Shown: positions 49,701-61,700 of the stretch, one piece after another
Position numbering within the stretch: the first letter of the stretch is position 1
Layout: every line of letters begins with the position of its first letter
From: Struthidea cinerea
Taxonomy: Eukaryota; Chordata; Aves; Passeriformes; Corcoracidae
NCBI GenBank assembly: GCA_013397865.1
Contig: VZTI01003366.1
Location: 562,460 to 626,459, forward strand
Direction of reading: 5' to 3'
Length of the DNA: 64,000 bases
Notes under the pieces: model-generated
Told to the model about the DNA's origin: nothing
The model's input: the letters and a program-made list of their open reading frames with translations, nothing else
Databases searched by the model: none
Made by a program: the position numbers and the translations under genes

Positions 49701-52700
49701 ACTCACTGAGTTGGTGTTAAATCTAAGTAATTAATTCCCAATCTCTTCCCTGAAAAGTTACATCATGCTCACTCCTTGCTGAGGATCATTTTCATAATTA
49801 AATGATAGAGAAAGCACCTGCATTAGTGGTAGTGATGCCTCTTTCTCCCTCTTTCTTTTGTAAATCTTTTAGATAATGATAAGTATGTGAATGAACAAGG
49901 AATGTTTGATGCTAGTGACTTGAAAAAGGAGCAGTATGATCTGGATTACCCTTTGAGCTCAGCAGTCAGATTGAAGGATAACATTGTGTATGGCTACTGC
50001 ACCTGTGCGCCTTTCATCTGTAAATACCACCTCTCTGAAGAGGTAATTCTCTGCAGTTGCTTTACTTTGGGTGATGGTTAAATACCAGCAAACAAAGGCT
50101 GTAGATGAAATTAACGTAACAGGATATTATCTTAAAGAAATCCTCTCTCCACTCAAAATACCTATTCCATACATACTCATCAACTTTTAGTATCCTACCA
50201 CTTGCTCAGAAACCTGGCAAAAATAATGTGCTTATTCTATTATACTGGTTCTTAAAATCCACACCGCTTGTAGGCACTTCACAAATGGCTTCTGTGCTGG
50301 AGCTGTGGGTTTGTGCAGTCTGCTGAGTAACCTGGGCATGCAGCTCCCGAAGGGGCTGAGCCTACGTGAGCCCAGGACTCTCAGCTGCAAACCCAGCCCA
50401 GCCTCACAATGAAGTAGTGGGGGCTTCAGAAAGCCACTGTCATTGCCTGCTGAAGAACTGCAGCTCTCTGCAGCTCACAGGTCTCCCAGAGTTTAAGAGT
50501 CAAGCTAAGTAAAACGGTGAATTCTAAAGGTCAGCATTCCTCCTTGACGTCACATCCTTTCTGAGCCAAGAAGTTCCAGGCTCAAACATCCAGACCCTTT
50601 CACAGAGATGAGGAAGCAAATCAGCAGCACAGCAATGGCACTAGTTCCTGAGCTTAGTAATCCAACAACAGTTTAAAACTGCAATGCATGTGGTAACCCA
50701 CAAACCTCTCATTAATCTTCTCAAAATGGCATAGATATTTCATAGATATCATCTGAACTGCTGCTAACCTTTTGCTTGTTTGGCAGAATAAGCTGGAAGA
50801 TCCATCAGTATATTCATCAGAAAAGAGGATTCCTAGCAATCAGTTTGGATCAGGTTTGCTCTGTTTATCACCCAACAGCCAGTGGCTGGCAGCAGCAGCC
50901 AAGGATGGTGTTTTGTTTATCTACAATACTTCTACTCTGGTAGGTGGGCGTCTGGGCACAGGCTTTGTTTGATTTATGTGAGACAGAAGTGTGAAAATTA
51001 CTTTCCTTCACTGTAAACTTTTCCTCACCTGAATAGAAGGTGTTTGAGAAAAATTTATGTTGAACACGAACGGATACAGCATTATACAGGACCATTGTTT
51101 TTATAATGAATGTGTATGCAATCATACAAACCACTTACTTCCTTCTTCAGTAAATCTTAGTGTAGATAATTTTGCTACTGTTCTTTATCTCCTGCAAAAT
51201 CAATATACTACAACCTTGTCCCATGTGTAGTCAAACCTTTTAAACTTAAAAACCCTAGTATTTTATGTACTTTATGTTGCCATTTTGGATTGACTTTTAT
51301 CTAAACATAAAGAAACATCAAAATATTTTTAAAATTTAAATAATAAAAATAATTTAAAGACATATTCCATTATAAAAATGTATTTGCTGATACTGCTTCT
51401 ATGACTTCTCTAGGATATACTTGCTCAAAAGCATTGCCAGTCATATCAAGGAGGGGGAATCAGATCCATGGTATTCTCCCTGGATGGCAATTTCATCCTA
51501 GTTAACGGTGAAAATGATTGTGCCCTGGTGTGTCTGAAGTGGAAGTATGTATAAAGTGGCAGATTAATATTGATTGTTTCATTTCCTGTATCCTGATAGA
51601 TTAATTTTTGCATCTACTTGTGATTCTAGACTTCCTTTGTCTTAGTCTCAAAGTAAGAAGAAGAATTGGATAGAAATAAAATCATTCCTCTCATCTTTAG
51701 AGGCAGCCTGGCAGAAAAATACTGCACTTTGGGTCTGATTGCAGCACAACATACAGGAGTATCTTCTGGGAAGTATCACCAGTAGTGATACTTCTTATCA
51801 TTCTCAAATCAGCTCTGGAATGGGCTCCCTGGGGATGTAAGGGTTGTAATCTCCTGAGATACTATTTTAACTCAGTGATAAGGAGACATCACAGCTTTAA
51901 TGGGAATTCTACTGTGGCTGTAGAGAGCTCTTAGCAGACATGAGGAGTAAGAGACACTTGAATGTACAGCTTTTCTGTGGTAAAATCAATGTTCAGGTAG
52001 ATGCATAGATTAAAGATGACTCTGTCAGCAATATTTCTAATATGGGCAATCTATTTTTTAGAATTTTTACTTCTGTGGAGACTTCACTTAATTGTGCAAT
52101 TCTAGAACTCAAACAGTACAAAAATATTAAATAGGCATTTTTAAACAACTTAATGATTGTGTTATAAAGAGTATTTAACACTTTGTCCTTTTCCATAATA
52201 TACAAAAAATACATCAGTTCCCTTTCTGTTTACCAGGGAGATAAAAGAAACTGAAGTTGAGGAAGCTGCTCTTTACTGGCAATCTCTCCTTGAAATACTG
52301 AACAAGTCTACTTCAGATGAAAATTCATTTTTAAAATCTATGCCAGAATTGAAGTTTGACCCAGAATCCACATCAAAATCACTTCCAGTAAAGAAATTTA
52401 ATGTGTTTTCTTTATTTTTATGGGGAAAAAAGTTTGATCATTATCCTAAAATTGTACATGATAAAAATTGTCCTTAATATACTGATCCTTTTGTCAAAGT
52501 GGAAGAATAACCCTGAGGATAGGCTGATTATGCTTAAATAGTAATTTGTGGAAGAGTACTATCAAAGAAATGGAATATTTATGGGAAGATGACATTCACA
52601 TCTTCAGTTTCACTTGGTTTCCTAAGCCACAGAAAACTCTGAAAGTCAGTTTCTCCTCATGTGAAGTTATGTGTCATTCGCAGTGAGATGTTACTGCTAT

Positions 52701-55700
52701 ACATTGTGTGTTACTAATTCTATATTTTTCCATTGGAATCAATCAAACTTGTGATTACAGAGATGAGTCCAGTCAGTCATCTGAATCAAAAGGCTTTGCA
52801 CAATAGCAAGGGTTTGCAGGATCAAATCTGGGGACTGGTTAGGCAACAAAAATGTAACACTATCTGGTGGTGGTGGTGCTGGTCGTGTTTCTAATGGGAG
52901 TCCACTTTTTCTTTAATTTCCATCTTTCTTTCACTCTCTCTCTAAGTACCTGAGCTAGATGTTTATATCCTTAATTTCAGGAGGCACCACTGAAACCTTC
53001 CAATGTAGAGGTGACAGAAGAAGATGGAAATGTCATGAATACCAATGACATGACATGGATAGGCCAGAAAATGCAGAAGGTACTTTCACAGAACCAGTAC
53101 TGATCGGAGCCAGAGTTTTCAAGGGTCGTGAGTTACTTGGGGTGCTAAGGTATTTGCTGTGACGGGATCTAGTTTCAAAAGCTTTTCTCACATTTGGACC
53201 TCTCTTTAACCATTGTGATCTGGACTTTTAGAAATTCTAAGCCAAGGTTATAAACACATCAGAGAACATGCCAAGCACAATGGGAGCTCTGAAGACCAGA
53301 AGAGCACTTCTACACCAGGAGTAAAGAAAAAAAAAGCAAGGGAAAAAAAGCCTGACAAATTCACTTCGTTTAGAAACTTATAAAGACTTTTTTATTCTAA
53401 ATGTCATAAAGTTGCACAGAAGATTATTACCAGAAACCAAGCAGGTTACTCAACGAAAATGAAAGCAGTGAAAATTTTCAACAATGAAAAATCTAAGGAT
53501 TAAAAAATTCTGGCAGTAGGCTTTATGCAGTTCAATGTGTCTGTAAGCATTGCACTTGTAATTACGTCTTTCTTTAGTATTTTCCTTTTTCCAAGCGCTA
53601 TTCCTGTACAACCAGTTTACAATGTGACCTGACTGTAAAATATGTTTTCTCTTGTGCAATTCTAAGGATTATCCTATTGAATAAGGGTTGTGTCTGTTTC
53701 AGGTATTAACCCCTCTGGCATTTTATTTTCTGTACAGAAAATGTTCCTTTAGATTACTTCAGTATTTTTTTTCTCTTGCCTTTTTTTTTGTCTTTCAACA
53801 ATACATTTGTTGTATGTCAGGTTATGAGAGAAGACACTCGGAGATTTGCTAACCAGAAGGAAGAGGTGCAAATGGGAATTAAAAAGCTGCGTGAAACTGT
53901 GAGTTTCTTACAAGGGTAATGGCTCAGCTTCCCAGTTTTGTTTACGAGAACGCTTTCTTTATGGCTGTGAGCTCTAGTGCTCAGCTACATTTTTGTCATA
54001 AACTCTGAGCAGACAGGTATTAAAGAGATGTGTTTCTTCAGGGACCAGTGCTGAAACTGCCAGGAGCTACTATGCTTCTTAGATTCCTTTGCTCCAAATG
54101 AATACTTTGTACCAACCTTATACCTTGTGTCTTATACCTATATCTGTCCCCTCAGCAGGCTTATTTCTGCCTAACAACCTTCCATTATAGAAAATACTGT
54201 CCTCTCCTTTTTCTTCTGTTTCTTCCCATAAGGCAGTTAAAAGTGCAGGTAATTAAAATAATTTTCTCTGATACCAAGTTCTGTAGTGTTAAAAATAGCA
54301 TTTCCCCTACTCACACTCAAATTACTTTTATTCCTTATATTTATTTTTTTGAAAAACAGATTCAGAAAATGATGCATGAAAATGAGCAGGTGCCAGACAT
54401 TGAGAAACTCGAGCACTGGGAGTTCAACCTGGATTTAGAAGAACAGGAACGAGTGCAAGAAGAGGCTGAACAAGACGTGGCCAGGGTATGGCAAAATGGG
54501 GGAACATTTTTAAACTATCAGTGGGAAGGAGAAAAATGAGTGAATAACAGAGGATTATCTCAAAGCTGCTGTTCACTGCTGAGAAGCAGAAAAACGGAAA
54601 AGTATTTAAAGTCACTTTTTGAAGCAGGTGAACCTGCTGATGCAGGCAATGCACGTTGGAATATGGTTTATGCCAGAAACTATAAATCTCACACTGTGGC
54701 CTTGGGCATGTTGCTTAAGTTCTAGAATGCTTTTTGTCACGCAGAAAATGATGCCTTCAGTACTAGGCAATATAGTTTTTGGAGAAGATGGTAGTGATAG
54801 TCTAAGATGATGAAATATTGATAATTCATTTCATCTGTTAGTTTTCTTTCAATACTAATGCAAATTGTCCATATCTTGTTACTTTGCATCACATCTTGTT
54901 ATTTTCTCTTCTGTATCTTGAAAGGCAAGGAAGGAGATTGAGATGGAGAATTTATCCTACTGCTATTTGCAGGATTTAATCAAATATGAGTGCTGGGATG
55001 TTATGTGTGTAAAAGGGCGTGCAGTTAAGGTAACCTCTGCTTTTTAAGACATTTTCTGCAGTAGTTTATTTATTCCTTAAGGTACTGAGACAAAATAATG
55101 CGTTTCTGATTTGCTTATGGTGTGGAAAAACTTTACTTCTTCCCAGGGCTCAGGGAAATCTTTTATTCTGTTCATTTTGTCTGAGCCTCGCTGATTTTAC
55201 CTTCTAAGGTAGAAAAGGGTTCTGGTTAGCAAATAGGATACACTTTAATTCCTTGATCTCAGACAATATATTTACACAGTATTGCTAAAAGGAGAAGTAA
55301 ACACTATTTTTCTTTGTGCAGTCCGTATGACTTCTGCTACACAGAACATAAAGGCAAAACTTAACCTTGATTTTGCCTATTGTAAACAGAGAGAAATGAG
55401 TCAAACTGATGATACTGGATTATCCCAAGGGTAGTGAAAGAGCAAGTCATTTTACAAAAAAATACTAGTTCTGGTTTAATTCTGTGGATAAAGACGGATA
55501 AAGAGACCACTTCCATAGATTATTTTTAGAAACTGTATTTAATATATTGTCTGTACTAACTGATCCTCAATTTTATTCCTGATTCTAAGAAGCCTTTGTA
55601 ACTGTTTAGCATTCAGGTATTGAACAAATGCACTGATAGAAGCATTCTGAAGAACTTCTTACTTTGGGTTTTTTGTATTTTAAATTTGAGCAGTGCTTCC

Positions 55701-58700
55701 ATATGGATTGTCAAGTGAGTAATTATCCACTGAAGGAACGTAGTAAAGAAGAGCTGGAAACTTTGAAGAAAGTTCTCCAGTTAAAGAAGACTGAGACAGC
55801 TGATCTTAAGGTACAGATCATGATGTTTTGAGCTGGCATCTTATCAGTTCTTTATCTAGTTACATTCCTAAGGCCCATTTTCTTGCTGTTGAAGTTGGCC
55901 CAAAAAATTTAAAATTAGAAATAAAGATGAAATGTTGCTAAAAAAAATGTATTAGTCTTAAATAATCACAGAATAGCTGGGGTTAGAAGAGCCCTTTGGA
56001 AGTTTACCTAGTCCAACATTCCTGGAGCTGGGCTCCATTCCACACTCAGGGCTGTGTCCAGTGAGGCTTGGAATATCTCCATGGTGAAAGAATCCATAAC
56101 CTCTCTGGGCTACCTTTTCTCACGTTTGACAAACCTCACAGGAAAAAGAACCCCCCAAGCCTTCTCCTTCCTGAGGGTAAACAATTCCAGTTCTCTCAGT
56201 CTGTCCTCACATGTAAAATGTTTAAAATCTCTACTCATAGTAGTGGCCTATCACTGGACTTGCTTCAGTATTCCCAGTGTTGTATGGGGAACCTACAAAT
56301 GGACCCAATATTCCAGATATGAGCATTTCAACTTGTATTATTTTGATCACTGAGCTTAATTGAAGAATACAGCCTCTAGAATTTTTTTCATCTGGATTGT
56401 GTACAAATCTAACACAGTTGCCATGTTTGTGACATGCAGGCTCAGAAGAAAAATCTTGAGGTTGACTCTGAGACTGCTTTATCTGAGCAAGGAGGAGAGA
56501 AGGCAGCAGAAGAAGTGGCTGATGATGGTGCATCTCACTGCCTAAATGGAAGCCTGAGCTGTCAGTATGGGGGGGACACATCTACCCTATACCATCAATG
56601 TGACTTGCACACCAGGGAGCAGAAACTCAATCAGACAATATTATTGAAGGTGATATCTTCTGAAATTTGTCTTACTGCAGTGACACTCTCATATCTGTTG
56701 GTTTTCACAGCAGTCACAGCTACTGTTAGATTTTGGACATACTGGCACTAAACAATGGAGAGTTGCACCAGTCTCTGAGTAACTGAGACAAAAGCTGATA
56801 AATGCACATAGTGCTGTGGATTTGCCAGCTTGGGTTTGGAAGAACAACATTGTATGAAAATGGTTATCCAATTTCAGGGTATCTGTATCCTTTTCACGGT
56901 GCATTTTAGTAAATTGACACAGTAAGAGAGACATATGCTACCCTCTTAAAGTTCTACTTTTCTTTGTTGAGATCAATTATTTGTGCTAAAAGAAGACTTT
57001 ATCCACTCAGAATAAATGCTTTTTTAAATTATTATAAGGTCTGAGGTGTTCTTAAAAAGTCAGTTTCCAATGTTTGTTTGTTTAATGGACACATTTTACT
57101 TACATATGTCAGAGAATCACATGGAAGCATGTTGAAACTGCAGGTTGCATCAGGAAAGTATATCCTTTGCTCTCCCTTCTTGCACCTATGATTTACAGTC
57201 TCTAGATTTACATGTTTTTTTCTTTGAAGCTCCTCCTTCTTTCAGCTGAAAAGGGCCAAAAAAACCAAACAGAGGACAGCCTGATTTTTTAGTCTAACTT
57301 TGGCAGCAGCATGTTTCTTTCAGATTCTTTCTTAAAAGCCAAATATGTAGAAGAAAATGAATAAAAATTTCTAGGGGAAAAAAAAAGGCAAAAAGAGATC
57401 ATCTGTCCAACTCCATTTAACTAAGCTGGAACTCTGCCCTTAGGATTTTCACAAACAGGGTTTACCAGTTTATCTCCCTATCACACACACAAACACACAC
57501 TTTTATGATTCTGATGGCTTGAGGAGTAGTATAAACATGGATGGATATGACCTGAACAGTACTGCTGTTTCCTTTTTTGGTATTCCAGGATGTCATTTAC
57601 AAAGTGAAAACTGCTTTTAATGAGGAATTTGATGTAATTGTACAACAAAAGGAGCAGGAGATAGCACGAGTGAAAGAAGCAAACGTGAAGATCCGAGAAA
57701 TCTTGGAACAGCTTGAACTTCAAGTGGAAGTGTGGGAGCCAGTCCTTACAGATGATGAGATGCCAGAGCGAGCGCTCACTGTTCAGGATTCAGAGGTGTC
57801 TGAAGAATGCATCTTTCTATTTCACCCGTTCAAATCCAGTTCTCTAATTCTTTGCATTTCCAGACACTGCGTCAGTACTGAAAAACCTTAAAGCAGATAT
57901 ATCTGTATACTTAAAATCATCTTTTTCCCTCATTTTCTTCCCTTTCTTTTTTACGGAGAAAAGACTTAATAAGTCAATCTGAAATAAATAAAATGTATAG
58001 AAAATTAATTTATTGATGTTAAAAGTTTTCAAAAGGCCCATAAATTAGGTAGGAATTCTTTGTTCCTGACATTCAAACCGGGCTTTCAGGAACTGCTTCC
58101 ATAGTTAAGGGTTTCTCTGTTTTCTCTGAGCGCCATTTTGAAACAAAGTAGTTTCCAACTAAAAATCTAAATATCAGAGCATACTTAGTAATGTACTTAA
58201 AAATTCAATTAATTATTTACAAAGAAATACCATATTTCTTATGCAATATATTCCACTGATGTTATCTGCTCGTGTGGTCAATCTTTTCCCATTTCTCTTT
58301 GTTCTCTCACCAGTCCATGTTATCCCACTGTAAGAATAGGCATGCACAAAACAGCTAGTATCAACAAAACTGATGGTGGTTTATATTTTAGGATATTTAA
58401 ATGTAGTTTTTGTAGCTGTACAAAAGGAGAATTTTCATCTTGAGGAATATTGTCATAGAGCAGAGACAGAGAAAGCATTCAGAATTTGTATTACACCATT
58501 GTCATGGTTTAACCCCAGTCAGCAGCTATGCACCACACAGCTGCTCGCTCACTGCCCCTTCTCACCAGGGTGAGGGAGAGAACTGGAAGGGTAAAAGTGA
58601 GAAAACTCATGGGTTGAGATTAGAACATTTTCATAACTGAAATAAAATATCATAATAACATCAACAATGATAATTATAATGTAATTAATGAAATGAAAAC

Positions 58701-61700
58701 ATAATCATAAATGTAATTAAGAGGAAAATAATAAAAAGAGAAAGAAATAAAACCCAGGAAAAACAACTGATGCAAATGATAAACAATTGCTCACCACCAA
58801 CATACCAATCCCAAGGCCAGGGGATGCACTGTACCAGCTACTAGGAAGAAATTTAACTCCATCCCAGCCAAAACCAGGACCACCATTCTTCCAAAGTCCT
58901 TAGTCCACATGTCATCACGTTTGGAGAAAAGAACCCTGATATGAACCTCATTTTCTTCCTTCAGATTAAAGCTGAGAAATACTTGACTCAAGAGGAGAGA
59001 GAGCAATTAGAATTGCTGGCTAAGCTTGAAATGGAAAGACGCCTTGCTGCTACGGTAATTACAGTAGTATCCTTCTTACAGGCCTTTGTCTCTGCTTAGG
59101 CTTATTTAATTAATGCAGCACTGAAACATGCCAGTAATGTAGTATGGGAGAATAAATTTAAACTGGTAGGTAACGATATGTGCCTTTTCCCTCTTATTAT
59201 TGGTTACAGTCAGAACTACATAGGTCAGCTGGGGGGAGAAAAGATAGTGTTAGACTCACAGTTTTTAAACATGTGCTTAGGGGCAATTTAAAATACCGTA
59301 TCAGGTGGCTAGGAACTAGATACATGTCCAAATTCATGCTACTGCTCAATCAGGAGCTTTGTGCTTGATACGTGTTTGTTGATTGAGCAGCCTCTGTTCT
59401 CCAGGGATCAGAGTAGGAGACCATAGTGCTTTCCTCTGGCTTTAAAATGTATCTGTAAAAAAACTAAGATGGTTCTGGCCCCAAAACAGATCCACAGTAA
59501 GACAGTGACACTACAGCTTCCTTCATCATAGCTTGCCAGTTGGCCAGGAGTACCCTATGCCTATGTGTTCTTTCCAAAACTACCAAAATGGCAGTTTTAG
59601 TAAGTTATCTGGCATATGAACATCTGTTTACTAGAAAAAACTCTGAAACTTCTGGCATGTTTCACAGACATCCCCAAAGAGCATCAATCTACTAGTGACA
59701 CACTGAATAATCTAGAGGTGAACACTGTTATCGTCCCCAAAACTTGCAATTGCTACACTTCTTTTGTACCTTCAAGTATTTTTTGTGGTTCTTCCCAGGA
59801 TGATGAAAGACTACGTGCTCTTGATGACATGATGGGTGGAGTGCTAGAAATCAGGAGGGAAGACGTTTTGAAAATGGTGAGATGTGTTTCTGCTGTGTCC
59901 TTTAGGAGACTTGTGGGCTCTTATGGCAATGTGAAATTCAACTAGCAAATATCTCCAACCTCAGTGACACAAGAAAGCCGGAGAACTGTAGAATTGCATT
60001 ATGACCAGATAGGCTCCATAAGAGAGCATACACAAAAAAATACCACAAGATTCTACTGCCTGTATGATTTACCCATCAACACCTGTTCCTATCACAGTGG
60101 AACACTGTAGGAACATCATCTATTTAATGTATCATCATTGCATCTATCTAATATATTACCATTGTAACAACTATATTGCTGGGGGAAGGGTCTATCCTCC
60201 ATGGCTGTGATCTTACAGAAAAACACTCATTTAACTCAGCAAATATAGATAGTACTGCAGTAGAGGAAGGAAGGGACCTGAAGGAGTGCCTCTTCACACT
60301 TCAGAAAAAGGGTAGGGCAGACCTAAGCACTCCTCTGATATTGATCTGTTTTGAAAAATTAGGACTCCACTTAGAAGTTTACGTTAGCGTGGAGTTAGAT
60401 TTGGGGTTCTGAGACAGAAAATGAGGTGCATCTTGTACTGACAGTAGTATTTGAGTACCAAATACTTGTATTTTACAAGATCCAGTAGTGAATTCCTGTA
60501 AGCCAGTGAGTCTAGCACAATATATACACTAAAATTACTAGTGCAAGTAACAGACCAGAGCAACAGAATATTTATGTTACTGTGACTTGTACCTTACTAA
60601 GAAATACCTTCCGTTAAATTTAGTGCATGCTGTAGTTTGTTAATGTGCTGATGTAGACTTAATACTGCTTTTTAAGCATATTTTTCTTCAATACTTCTAG
60701 GATATTCCTCCACCTTCTTTTATATCCAGACCTGAGGATCTTTGGAGTGAAGAAGAAAAGAAAACATTTGAAGACTATGAGAAAAAAGTTAAGGAACTGA
60801 ATGAAGACAAAGAAGAGTACAGAGAGGTAAGTTAAAATGAGGAAAAGATGTATTTGTTCACAGTGCTCATGACCAAAGCTTCCCATCTTTCTCAGAAGCA
60901 ACTTCTAAAAATGAATACTAATAGACAGGCTAAACTAAGAATAAATGATCATCAAGGATCATGTGGCATATTAAATAAATCGTACCTTAGACAGTAGAAT
61001 TAGGCAGTCTCCTCTTACAACAATTACTATGGGTAAAAACTTGTGATAGCCTAAGGTAACTTTTCTTCACAAATGTACCAGTATTTCTGAAATGTGTTTT
61101 TCAGGTTCCATTCCCAGAGTTGCTGATGCCATACACAAATAATACAATTATATTTATTCTTCAAAGTGGTATTGGAACAACATAACGTAGCCTGGCAAAA
61201 CTCTTTCCAAACAAGTAATTTCTGTGGCCTTTCGGCTGAATTATACAGTTCCATATTGTGCATTCTCCATCATCTCATATATATAGATACTTATCGAGAA
61301 AGACATCAGAAATTATTTTTTCCTCCAGATGTAATATTGCTGCTTTTGTCCTTCCCTTCCCCAGTTTCTGAGAAATGAATGGAAGAAACTTGAAGATTCC
61401 ATCAAGGAAACAACACAAAATTTTGATGAGAGTGTCTGCAAACTCTCTGAAAAGAAAGTGAAATCAGAGATGGTCATCTACCAGGTCCTGCAAAAAGCAT
61501 TAATTTTTCAACTCTGCCTCTGTGCAGCAGAAATGTTAACTTTTTTTTTTATTACAATCATTTCACAGGAAGAACTAAAAATAGTCAATCTCATTTATGC
61601 TTTACTGTTGGATGAAGAGTTGGACACCAGAGAAGCTGGACTTCATAAATTCCTTACAAAAAAGAAGAAAGAAAAAGTAAGTTATCATTTGGAATGCTGT

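Noticed and set aside
51700..51850. CR1-like phrase tggaatgggctccctgggga in CFAP43 intron 17
   Set aside because: The match is short and the flanks do not continue as CR1. It may be a very old copy, but I cannot support it.
57796..58964. Suspected missing CFAP43 exon between exons 25 and 26
   Set aside because: Exon 25 and exon 26 join in phase 0 to give QDSE-IKAEKYL, which fits the family pattern, and no further splice-flanked coding segment was found.
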